The notes beneath the pieces are model-generated. The model saw only the letters and a program-made list of their open reading frames with translations. It searched no databases and was not told where the DNA came from. Positions 21,991 through 31,177 of a stretch of DNA of 64,000 nt are shown here, piece by piece. Positions within the stretch are counted from its first letter, which is position 1; each line of letters opens with the position of its first letter. The stretch comes from Hydractinia symbiolongicarpus (taxonomy: Eukaryota; Cnidaria; Hydrozoa; Anthoathecata; Hydractiniidae): the NCBI RefSeq assembly GCF_029227915.1, contig NC_079875.1, forward strand, positions 22,873,001 through 22,937,000, given 5' to 3'. Made by a program: the position numbers and the translations under genes.

Positions 21991-22550
21991 GCATATGTGA
22001 GCAAAGTGTAGGGTAAAACCCACTTATTTATTTCTATTCTTTTATTTTTTATTGATTGATTTATTGTGTATATAGAAAAAACAAAAGAAATATTTTACAC
22101 GCACTACTTAGTAACTCTCTAGAGTAATTATCTAACTTTCAAAAGTGTATTTATTCACGGTTTTTCTATATTTTGCCTTCAGTTGTTGTTCAAGTCACGT
22201 AAGACATATGAGAGAATTCAATGTTTCTTTCGACAAATTTTCAAGGCGTCAAATAAAAGTTTAACTTCAAATACCACTTAGTTTGGTTCATGCACACTCT
22301 CAAGTAAGCATGTGGCCATCCGGTACGTTTATTTTATTCATTAATGTATATCTGAATTTTGTATAATCTTTGTAAGTTTTGAAATATTTTATTTAGCTTG
22401 AACATTTATTCACGTTACAAACGATAGTCGTTCTTATTAATTACCTAACATTGAAACGGAGCAAATTAACGTATTTCGAGACGTAGTCAACGAATCGATT
22501 ACAAGAGACTCAATTCGACTGGTGAAGTAACGCCAATCAATACTAGTAAT
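21991..22550 (+). other. Non-coding gap within the BEL/Pao element
   Basis: AT-rich, with no frame matching the expected gag C-terminus or zinc knuckles. It may be decayed gag or a foreign insert. No terminal repeats could be fixed. Confidence 0.35.
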
Positions 22551-23087
22551 TTGTCGGAGCAACTTGGCAACATGACTCTCGAGGATAAATACAAAGTTCC
22601 ATCAAATAACGATATCCAGATCGACATCGCCGTCTTGATCGGGGACATCAGGGATTTAATCGATGAAGACCCTTATCCATCTCAGCCTTCAATCACAAAA
22701 CTGGAGGATTCTCGCTCAGCTCTTAGAAGGAAATGTATCATCTTAAGCGCATCCGAGACCGACACGAAAATACAAGACGACATAAACAACACGTTTTCTA
22801 TCGTCAAGGAGTATATTAAAGTGTCGAGAGATAAAACAAGCAAAATACGGTTGCGCGAAGACAAACTTCTTTTGCAAACAGCTCAGGCAAGTGTGTGGGA
22901 TGTGGAAGGTAAGTTAAGTTCAGGTTGTAGAATTTTATTTGATAGTGGCAGCCAGAGATCTTTTATTTATGAGGAGTTATCTCAAAGTTTGAACTTAAAA
23001 TCAGTTCGTCAGACAAAGATTATTATTAAGACTTTTGGCAATAATGAGAGTAAGTTACGCAAGTTGAATGTAGTTCAATTTAAAGTA
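22551..23087 (+). pseudogene. BEL/Pao gag-like helical segment and aspartic protease
   Basis: One open frame. The first ~105 codons are helical and resemble the N-terminal gag region again (TKLEDSRSALRRKCIILSAS), which suggests duplication or chimerism with another element. The second part is a DUF1758-like retroviral aspartic protease with the catalytic FDSGSQRSFI at about 22938-22967 and downstream LKSVRQTKIIIKTFG. The frame is cut by the MITE at 23088. It continues correctly after it (FKVRHRYKD from about 23538). Confidence 0.72.
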
Positions 23088-23538
23088 CGAGGGTGCCGAT
23101 AAGCCCCATACGCCGTAAAAAGTGCGGGCGTTTTCGGGCAAGTTCGGCGTTTTAATAAATATTCAGGTGTTTTCGGGCAAGTTCGGCGTTTTAAAAAAAA
23201 TTCAGGTATTTGCCCTACAAAAACCCGCATAGTCCCGAACAATGCCCGCAAAAATAAAGATTCACCACAAATGACCCGCAAAGAATTATTTAAAAAAGTA
23301 CAAAAATTGAAATGAACTGCGAAGTTCTTAAAAAAACTGTTTTTTATGATTATTGATAAGATTTACTTGATAAATAACTTATATATACACTTTATTAACT
23401 CCTTTTTCTTCAAACGCTTTCTTTCAACTGTCGTCCGCCATATTTATGTTAGAAGTGTTGTATTTTCCCGAACTCGCCCGAAACATTCGGGCGAGTTCGG
23501 GAAAATGCGGGCGTTTGCGGCCTATCGGCACCTTCTTT
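23088..23538. mobile_element. hAT-like MITE (451 bp) with 8-bp target duplication
   Basis: TTAAAGTA occurs at 23080-23087 and again at 23539-23546, flanking a piece whose ends carry inverted GGTGCCGATAAGCC / GGCCTATCGGCACC. Both ends contain repeats of GTTCGGGCGAGTTCGGG- or TTTTCGGGCAAGTTCGG-type sequence. An 8-bp duplication fits hAT. Removing the element rejoins the retrotransposon protease frame, which supports the limits. Confidence 0.75.
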
Positions 23539-24690
23539 TTAAAGTAAGACATAGATATAAGGATAGTGTTTTTATTTTGTCTGTCTCAAACTTGTGTAGC
23601 TATTTAAACATATTAGTTCACTCGATTTAGCAGATAGTGAAGGAACTGTCCACCATGTCTGTTGACGTTCTCTTCAGTGTTGATTTTTATCACTTTACTG
23701 GAAAGATAGTGCACAACCAGGTTGCCCCACAGCATCAGAGTCAATTCTAGGTTGGTTACTTAGTGGCTCTATTTTCACTGGGGAAGGCAATGGGGGAGTC
23801 ATTGTTTAGAAACTACTGTATTGCGTTGTGACATTTCTGATCGGATTGATGAACTAGATAGTTTCAAGGAAGAATTGAGTAGATTGGGAGGTAGAAAATG
23901 TTGGTGAAGGTAAAGACTTTGTAGTTAGACAGTTTGAACAGTCAATTGAGCATAATGGTGAAAGGTACATTGTAAAGTTGCCATTTAAACCAGATCATGA
24001 TACCATTGCTGATAATTTTGTTAGTAAAGAGAGACTTCAGAGTTTATTTTCTCGATTAAGGAAAAATGGTATGTTTGAAGATTATAGTAAGATATTTACC
24101 GAGTACGAAGAAGAGATTATAATAGAGAGGGTTGCTTGTGACGAAATTAGTAATGATGTTCGGAAGGCTCACTATCTGCCACACCGATCAGTAGTCAGAA
24201 CAGATAAAGAGACCATTAAGATTAGGGCAGTATTCGATGCATCATGTTCTGTTAGTGGACCATCACTCAATGATTGTTTGTATTCCGGCCCAAACCTTTT
24301 AACCAAAATTTTAACTATTCTATTGAGATTTAGATGCGATTATATAGCTATACTAGCAGACATTCAGCAGGCATTTTTAAATGTGGAAATTGCTGATCAG
24401 TGTAAGGATTTTTTGAGATTTTTATGGTTTGGTAATGCGCGAAGTTATAGATTTCTGCGTGTTGTTTTCGGTTTAACTAGTAGTCCGTTCTTATTAAATG
24501 GAACTATCAGGGTAAGTACATTGATATTTTTAAAGCTCTTGTAGAAAAGCTATTAAAAGATTTATACGTTGATGATATCGTGTCTGGTGTAGAGACAGAG
24601 AGTGAGGGTAAAAGTTTTTATGACAATGTTAGGAAAATAATGCTCGATGCTGGGTTTAATCTTAGAAAATGTTTTAACAGTAAGGAGTTG
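23539..24690 (+). pseudogene. pol: BEL/Pao polyprotein: linker and reverse transcriptase, broken
   Basis: Linker: SVDVLFSVDFYHFTGKIV then, after a frameshift, ILGWLLSGS (about 23742-23772). The reverse transcriptase runs 23977-24544: KLPFKPDHDTIADNF, RAVFDASC (about 24226-24250), LADIQQAFL (about 24352, catalytic Asp) and FGLTSSPFLLNGTI. After another frameshift, LYVDDIVSG (about 24562) carries the paired catalytic aspartates, and the frame stops making sense at about 24690 where repeats start. At least three frameshifts or stops. Not active. Confidence 0.85.
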
Positions 24691-24901
24691 TTCCAAACGA
24701 TCTTGGGCATCCACCCCGTCGTGGGCAAAATGCGCAAGGTATCCCGTATTGGGCAATTCATACAATTTGAGACATGAATTTATAACAGTTTTATAAAGTG
24801 TGCACTTATACGAAATAGGTTCTACTCTACGAAATAGTCGATACACCACCAAAATTCCACACCCAATTTTAATCCCATCTTGCGTGTAACCTTTTTGCCA
24901 G

Positions 24902-24967
24902 GCTTGCCCATCACATTTTTAAGGCTTGCCCATCACATTTTTAAGGTTTGCCCATCACATTTTTAAG
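24902..24967 (+). repeat. 22-bp tandem repeat, 3 units
   Basis: GCTTGCCCATCACATTTTTA-AG repeated with starts at 24902, 24924 and 24946. The fourth start (24968) opens the 62-bp unit, which shares TTTGCCCATCAC. Confidence 0.9.
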
Positions 24968-25464
24968 GTTTGCCCATCACGGGGTGGCATAAAAACCACA
25001 CCCAATCTTGGCCGAAGTCTTGTTAACAGGTTTGCCCATCACGGGGTGGCATAAAAATGACACCCTATCCTGGGCGAAATCTTGTTAACAAGTTTGCCCA
25101 CGACGGGGTGGCATAAAAACGACACCCTATCTTGGGCGAAGTCTTGTTTAACAAGTTTGCCCATCACGGGGTGGCATAAAAATGACACCCTATCTTGGGC
25201 GAAGTCTTGTTAACAAGTTTGCCCACGACGGGGTGGCATAAAAACGACACCCTATGTTGGGCGAAGTCTTTTTAACAAGTTTGTCCACGACATGATGGCA
25301 TAAAAACCACACCCCATCTTGGGCGAAGTCTTTTTAACAAGTTTGCCTATCACGGGGTGGAATAAAAAGGACATCCTATCTTGGGCGAAGTCTTGTTAAC
25401 AGGTTTGCCCATCACGGGGTGGCATAAAAACCACACCCTATCTTGGGAGTAGGCTGTTTCACGG
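24968..25464 (+). repeat. 62-bp minisatellite, 8 units
   Basis: Units begin GTTTGCCCATCACGGGGTGG at 24968, 25030, 25092, 25155, 25217, 25279, 25341 and 25403. Each continues with CATAAAAACGACACCCTATC and TTGGGCGAAGTCTTGTTAAC. Units alternate between CCCATCACGGGG and CCCACGACGGGG variants. No spacers are present, so it is not a CRISPR-type array. Confidence 0.92.
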
Positions 25465-26062
25465 CCTGCCTAGCGTTGGGGTGGTTTATGATTTGACACA
25501 TCTTCAAGCTATAGATTTTTAGAATAAAACACAGCTTTTCCTATCTAACTTTTCTTGTGTCACATATAATAAAATATTTAAGTAAATTATCCATAATTGC
25601 ACAAATTTTGGCTGCTATATACTGCAGTATATCTGCATTTCTTAGTGAAAATGTCAGTTGGTGACACAATAGTTTATTTAAACTACGCATTATTGCATCT
25701 GGTCGAGAGCTTGAAAGGAATTCACCAAGTTCTTTGTGTAACTTTGCATCCTTTTTGAAACGTACTCCATGTTGGCTGCAACTCTACCTGCACCGCCTGA
25801 CTTCAACGTCAGAAGTATATTTTTTTCCGAATTGTTTGCGTCACAGAAGATGTTTTCAAGACTGCCGTCTCTTTTAAGCTTTAGTAAGCGTTCCATCCAC
25901 ATTTTCTCTTCTTCTTCTTCTTTTTCTTCTCTGTCGGAGTCGGTTTCCCCTACATTGGAGACAGAACAAGTATTATAGTATATGTTATTTCAATTTAAAA
26001 ATCACAGGTAAAGTAAAAACTAAATTCTTCTATTGATAATATTTAGTTATGTTATTTAATAC

Positions 26063-26340
26063 CTGTGACACTGTCAATGCATCGGGCGCAAAACCAATCA
26101 CAAGAGGGTTTTTGATCTAAGTTGGTACAACTAAAATGGCTCATTTGTGAAAGATGTCTCACACATCTTTCACAAATGATGCTACGTCCGTTCTCTAACA
26201 TGTTGTCGCAAGTCCCACATACCCAACGTTTACTCTTTTTTTTCATATCAACTAAGCGGTTGATTTGCGTCAGGAAGTCTTTGCTAACAAACATTTCTAA
26301 CACATCTGTGCTTACTACATCTTCACCTATTGAATCAGGG
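26063..26340 (-). pseudogene. PHD-finger exon of the minus-strand transposase
   Basis: The zinc ligands read C-GT-C, 11 residues, C-ER-C, 8 residues, H-FS-C, 12 residues, C-AR-C (WVCGTCDNML, IICERC, HFSC, WFCARC): a C4HC3 PHD layout. The spacing between the second CxxC and the His is longer than usual because of an inverted-repeat insertion (26142-26178). The donor ACAG|GTATTA at 26063 joins in phase to the acidic exon starting at about 25951 (GETDSDREEKEEEEE). Confidence 0.65.
26142..26178. repeat. Perfect 16-bp inverted repeat inside the PHD exon
   Basis: CATTTGTGAAAGATGT (26142-26157) and its exact reverse complement (26163-26178) are separated by CTCAC. In the protein frame it supplies the extra residues between CERC and the HFSC zinc ligands. 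It looks like a templated, hairpin-mediated duplication. Confidence 0.92.
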
Positions 26341-28042
26341 AGATTTTTGGCTATTTAGGCAACATACTCTTTTCCGCTGTCTCGCTGTCACTAACAATAA
26401 GAGAAGCCAGTTCATCGCCAACAAACCATGACAGGAAAATACGAGCTTTGTTATAGCTATTCATTGTTTTGTATGCCTGTAGGCTACCTTAAAAATGAGA
26501 AGGGTGTACACACTACCTTAGTTAATTGCATAATTCATCTAAAAAAATATTCAAAATCATTCATTACCGTTATTTTTCTCACTAGATGCATCTGCTTCAA
26601 CTTCAAGTTCCGGTTGCTTTCCGACTCGCGGAACTAAGTATTTTATTTATTTTTGATAAAAATAATAGGTCAACAACAATTATACTGTACATATAGCTAA
26701 AATTGAGAACAGTTAAATCATGTTTACCGACACAGATTCAGTAGTTGAAAGATCTTCTAAAATTTTGGCAGCTTGGAGGATATCTTCATCTGAACAACCT
26801 AGAGATAAAATTATTAAGTCAAAAAAATGTCATGAGTTAATGCGTCGCAGTGATTATCTCTCTGTCCCTGTATTTGAATTTGGATCAGCAGAGTTGCTGT
26901 TGCTGGCACGGTAAACACAATACGTTGGTCTGTAAAAATGTGGAATGTCAACGAACGGTAATCTTTTACATGCCAAGTTGGTGCTTAAACCGTCATAATA
27001 ACCACATGCCGTCGATGCACAATTTTGTTGTGTAATGCTGCGCATTAAACAGAGTTACTGCCAAAAGTGTATACCTGCAAAACATTAAAATAAACTAAAC
27101 CCTGTGTCTACGTATGAAATCCACACTTTACCTCTTTTTACCTCCAGAAGAGAATTCTATTGTGATATCGTGAGGGATGGATCTGATATTAACCCTGTAG
27201 TCCAGACCATTTATATCAACAACTAAGATAGGAGGAGCATCTGTAAAAACTCGTGGCAAGATCCTTTTTGTTCCATTGCAATAATACCCAATCTCACTGA
27301 AAAGAGAAATGCACAAATGTATACCTTAATGCACTTTTGTCCCGAAAAAAAGAAAGTAACCTATTTTGTAACGCTGTTAACCTCATCATACCGGTGCTGT
27401 TTTGGGACAATAGTGTCTAATTTCTCGCCACACCGTGTACTGGTCGACTCACAAAACCAATGATTGATTTTTTCCTCTACTATTTTTGGAGATATCCATT
27501 CAACAGCGTCTACTTCGGCGAAAGATAGTACGGGAAAAGTGGCCTTTATCTTGCCGTTCCTAAACAATGCGGATTGTCACAACAGTTTTTTCTTCGTGCT
27601 CCATTAATGGAGCAAAAATGGTTTTATGATCATTTCGTACTCACTACCAAATAAATTTAACGACTTGTTTTCTACAGTTAAATTATTGGTCCTAGATCCA
27701 AAAGTTTCCTCATGTATACCTCTTTTAAATAGCCGGTAAACGTTTTCCCCTGGAAAAGTAGCACCTTCAGAATAGCAAACCAAGTATCCAAAGAAGTATT
27801 CAAGAATGTTACATCTTCTTTTCCATGCACAATATTTCCCCTATAATGAGGTTAGGGAGTGATACGTGTACATGAGTTTCTGCAGCATTACCGCTTACAT
27901 CTCTGTTCTTGCAATGAGCTGTGTTATGACGATGAACATGCATTTTTCGCCGAAACGCATTTGCAATTGTTTGTCTTGCAACCAGATTTAGCACACCTAA
28001 AAATGCGATGTTGGTTAAGACTGGAAAATAAGGGAAATAATA

Positions 28043-28126
28043 TACCGTAAATACCCGATTAAGCGCGCCCTTGATTGAGCGCCGCATCAAAAAAGCGCCG
28101 CGACGCTTAAACGAGGATTTACGGTA
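28043..28126. mobile_element. Short palindromic MITE (84 bp)
   Basis: Starts TACCGTAAATACCCGATTAA and ends TTAAACGAGGATTTACGGTA. The arms pair over about 25 bases with a few mismatches and a GC-rich centre (GCGCGCCC ... GCGCCGCG). It lies between two exons of the minus-strand transposase gene. The TA at each tip could be a Tc1/mariner-type target. Confidence 0.75.
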
Positions 28127-29368
28127 ATCGGCGAAAAAAATTCTCGACTAAAATATTAGTCACTTGGACAAAATTTAGTCACTATTTGAAGACTTTTTTT
28201 TACCGATAGCATTTTGCAAATTAAAACAACAATTGGCAGTAACAAGTTAATAGTATTAACCTGACCGGCAAAAAAACAGCTGGTTTTTTGATTATGCGGC
28301 GAATTGCTTCTGTAAGAGATATTGCATCATCTGTAGGTTCTTTACAACGAACAGTACCAGGGAATGGCATGAGCACAGGCGCTGTATATCTACGCTCAAG
28401 AAGCCCTTCTTCACTGAGAAGCTTATATGTTGGACTGTTCCCGCCTGACTTGTTCACTATAATAGCTGGAAGACGTTTTAAATCAGAGCTGTGACGTAAC
28501 TTATTTGGTATTAAAAGTGTCACTTTGTCACCAAGGTTGTAATCATCGACTTTTCTTTTTTTTCTTTTTCTTACTTTCTTGACATCATTTTTGCATTTGC
28601 TACTAAATTTGTTGCAACATCTTCTCTTACTTTTTTTCGTTTTGGAGATGTGGTTATAAAGCGATCTTCGGAAGTATCTTCCAATGATTCCACAGAAATA
28701 TTACGCCGTCCCCGTCAGGTTTTGTCTGCATGTCAATTAAATCAATCTACGCAAAAAATTAAATTGGTAAACATTTAGGTTGACATTCTTCTTTTAATCT
28801 TTTTGTTATTTATCATGGCAAAAATTAGGAATTAAAAATTAAATAAAAAACAAACTAAAAATTTACAACTTTAACACAAACTATTTGCTTATAAAAATAC
28901 AATGGTGTACCTGTATACGTTGAATAAATCCAGTTGGAATAATTGGTCTTAATGGAGCTTTTTTCATTTGAACAGTTTTTAATGCGCAAGTTACACAATT
29001 TCGGATATAGAACTCCACAGCTGTTCTTGGTATGCTGTCAATGGTCGAGATATCTATAATTAATTCCAAGCATATTTAAGACAAAATAGAAGAAAATATG
29101 ATAAAAACGCAATAAATGCATTATTCTATTTAAAAACTAAAATACATGCTGAACCTTTTCATATGTTTTTGCAACACCAGAATGTACAGCCTCTTTATGT
29201 GCTTTTTCAACAATATCAAATATTTGTGTGCCAACAACTACACGCTTGTAGTCTCCAAGAATTGATAATTCGTTCTTCTAAAAGCACATTTATATACATG
29301 TTGATATATCTTGTTTTTTTTCTGTTTTATATGCAATACATATAAAATTTTTTTTACATTATTTAAGT

Positions 29369-29433
29369 GATTCAGGTGGGAGTTGAACCCACTGCCACTT
29401 TTGCAAGTGATTCTTCCATTTAGAATCTGAATC
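29369..29433 (-). tRNA. tRNA-like fold, probably degenerate
   Basis: On the minus strand, GATTCAG (29433-29427) pairs perfectly with CTGAATC (29375-29369), giving a 7-bp acceptor stem. Directly inside it is a perfect 5-bp T arm, GTGGG-TTCAACT-CCCAC, which contains a B-box GGTTCAACTCC. A TTCT/AGAA D-like stem and a CACTT/AAGTG anticodon-like stem fit, but the latter has only a 4-base loop, so no anticodon can be read. Length is 65 nt. Likely a tRNA pseudogene or the head of a SINE. Confidence 0.4.
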
Positions 29434-29550
29434 GAACAAAATGCATGAAATAAGCATGCCAATTATAATACTTATTTTGAATTATATTTATATATATTAT
29501 AATATAGATTTACTTAACATAATTTTTTTTTGCTAGAAGGTATTAAAAAA

Positions 29551-29590
29551 AATATATATATATATACATTATATATATACTTTAAAGTAT
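29551..29590. repeat. (AT)n microsatellite
   Basis: Alternating TA/AT runs interrupted by ACATT and flanked by A-rich sequence. Confidence 0.8.
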
Positions 29591-29799
29591 GGACAAACAA
29601 CTTTATACAAAGATAAAACTTATGTAAAACTTGCCTATATATATAATGCCTATTGAAAGAGAGCATCTGAGCTGTGTATTTTTACAGTAAACAGTCTATT
29701 ATTTAAACCCTTCCCTGACTTATTTTCATACATTAGTTATGTCAAGTTAGGTTGTGTTCTGTTAAGCAAGCTTTTACATGAGACTAAGGTAGTTGGGTG

Positions 29800-30139
29800 A
29801 CAGGATTAAGATAGACAATTGTTTTTTTGGAGCGATTCAGAAGTGGCACTTTGCTGGATCAAAGGGAAAGAAAAAACGTGGAAACACTTAAAAATAGAGT
29901 GGTTGCTAATAGGAAAGTTGTGTATAGGAAGAGGTGGTTTCATATACCAGCAAAGTGTAATCCTGTGGATAAGCCAACAAGGATGATGAATGATTTTAAT
30001 GATTATGAAGATACATACAGTTGTGAAACCTAGCTCATCGGTGGTGTCGCATGATGATGATGTCAGTATTAGAAGGAAACCGAGTCGGAAGGCTGCTGTT
30101 GTTGGTGAAGAAAGCAGACGTTTTCGAGACAAGTATTAT
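29800..30139 (+). pseudogene. pol: BEL/Pao RNase H end and polyprotein C-terminus, broken
   Basis: FFWSDSEVALCWIKGKEKTW from about 29822 is the RNase H active-site region (catalytic Asp in WSDS). After a frameshift the text continues with NRVVANRKVVYRKRWFHIPA and NPVDKPTR (to about 29985), the normal RNase H end. The integrase is missing. A short C-terminal tail resembling the end of BEL polyproteins (SIRRKPSRKAAVVGEESRRF, about 30066-30128) stops at TGA shortly before the polypurine tract. Confidence 0.75.
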
Positions 30140-30152
30140 TGATTGCAATAAT

Positions 30153-30162
30153 AGGGAAAGAA
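30153..30162 (+). other. Polypurine tract of the BEL/Pao element
   Basis: AGGGAAAGAA directly precedes the TG of the 3' LTR, as expected for the plus-strand primer. Confidence 0.7.
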
Positions 30163-30407
30163 TGTAAAAGTTGAAAACTTATTTTGATTGGTTGATGTTG
30201 TACATTATTGTTTTGTATTGTTTTTATTATTAATGTGATTGGCTAGTTCTTCTTCTGTATTGTTATGTAAATTTGTTGCCGCATGGTTGTATTTTTAACC
30301 TCGTGTTTTTTGAACAAGAATCCAGTTGGCAGTTTTGAACGAACGAACTGTGCCCGTTTTCTCCGAGTCCCTTTATAAATTTTATATTACAATTTCCGGA
30401 TTGTAAA
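30163..30407 (+). repeat. 3' LTR of the BEL/Pao element
   Basis: Begins TGTAAAAGTTGAAAACT like 19860-20063 and is about 40 bp longer. Both share ATTTGTTGCCGCATGGTTG and the end ATTACAATTTCCG. Immediately after it, satellite begins. Confidence 0.82.
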
Positions 30408-30414
30408 ACTGTTA

Positions 30415-31165
30415 TTGACCTACGACGTTCCAATTCATTGTGCTTGGCGCCATATCTTTTTAACACTGAAACTACATGTACCGGCCTCTAAACACTGTAA
30501 TACTTCCTTTGCGATCAAATAAGCGACTTATACGTAAGTCACTGGATTCCACCCGCTCAGGTAAGTTACTGCTTGTCTAGTCTTCCCAGTCTCAATAGAC
30601 CACAACGTCCCAAGTTGATTTTCTTTGCGCCATGGCCTTAAAAAATCGTTAAATACGTCCACAGGCCTCTAAAGGCTATAATGTCACCTTTTTCCGCCTA
30701 TTAAAAGCCTTACACGTAAACCACACGTGCATAGGCAAGTCGCGACTGGTCTAGTCCGTCTACTCTCAGTGGACTACGACATCCGAAGTCGTTTTCCTTT
30801 GACGTCATGGCCTTAGAACAGCGCCAATTACGTGAACAGCCCTCTAAATGTCGTAGAATCGTCTTTTGCCTCCTATTAAAGGCTTTACACCTAAATCACG
30901 TTGTTTCACGTACCTGCACAGGTTATCATCGGTCTATTCCTTCCACTCTCAATTGACTTCGAAGTCTCAAGTCGTTTTCCCTGATTTCATCCCTTAAAAC
31001 ACTTTAAATTACGTGCACAGGCCACCAAAGCTAGTAATATCACCTTTTGCCGCCTAATAAATGTCTTACACATAAACCACGTCGTTCAACGTGCATGCAA
31101 AGGTTACCATCGGTCTAGTCCTTTCACTCTTAATGGACTTGGACGTCCCAAGTTGTTTTCCTTAA
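30415..31165 (+). repeat. Satellite block B1: diverged ~180-bp monomers, forward orientation
   Basis: About four monomers in the same orientation as block A, anchored by CTACGACGTTCC-like motifs near 30419, 30598, 30772, 30955 and 31136. Each also has CCTATTAAAGGCCTTACACG-type text. It abuts the retrotransposon's 3' LTR on the left and the orientation switch on the right. Confidence 0.9.
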
Positions 31166-31177
31166 TGTATAGCTTCA

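Larger units (their letters stand above)
24697..25480. mobile_element. Repeat-rich insertion in the RT gene
   Basis: Just after the RT frame ends comes CATCCACCCCGTCGTGGGCA (about 24709), the inverse of the GCCCACGACGGGGTGG core in the tandem array 24968-25464. Inverted ends around a body of tandem repeats suggest a small DNA transposon with repeated subterminal units. Exact termini and target duplication were not found. Confidence 0.4.
25690..29277 (-). pseudogene. Integrase-type transposase gene with Cys-rich and PHD-finger exons, minus strand
   Basis: Approximate exons, 5' to 3' on the minus strand. 29277-29155: the start of an HHCC zinc site (AHKEAVHSGVAKTYEK). 29053-28911: its CC half NCVTCALK and KAPLRPIIPTGFIQRIQ. 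28746-28261: IDLIDMQTKPDG with the first catalytic-type Asp, then directly the C-terminal part (DYNLGDKVTLLIPNKLRH, SPTYKLLSEEGLLERRYTAP). About 28010-27890: a Cys-rich GCKTNNCKC ... HCKNRD segment with a frame break. 27567-27361 and 27316-27128: globular exons, the latter with PPILVVDINGLDYRV, perhaps a cysteine-protease-like domain. 26340-26063: PHD finger. 25951-25690: acidic tail and stop. The middle of the DDE core is missing. The family is that of cellular-like integrase transposases common in cnidarians. It is nested in the BEL/Pao element. Exon limits are by eye and one junction is out of phase. Confidence 0.55.
19860..30407 (+). mobile_element. Decayed BEL/Pao LTR retrotransposon with nested insertions
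   Basis: The order is 5' LTR 19860-20063, primer site, gag (21152-21990), protease (to 23087), reverse transcriptase (23977-24690), RNase H end (about 29800-29985), short C-terminal remnant (to about 30139), polypurine tract and 3' LTR (30163-30407). The DUF1759-like gag, DUF1758-like aspartic protease before RT, and YVDD define BEL/Pao. Inserted into it are 20312-20951 (TIR element), 23088-23538 (hAT-like MITE) and 24697 to about 29790 (tandem-repeat element and transposase gene). Most of RNase H and the integrase are lost. The flanks of the two LTRs show no matching target duplication. Confidence 0.82.

Noticed and set aside
24902-25464. Regular repeats that could look like a CRISPR array
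   Set aside because: Units are directly tandem with no unique spacers, in a eukaryotic transposon context.
26122-26358. 78-codon plus-strand frame
   Set aside because: It is the antisense of the PHD exon; its internal LICERCLTHLSQM echo comes from the perfect inverted repeat, which reads similarly on both strands.
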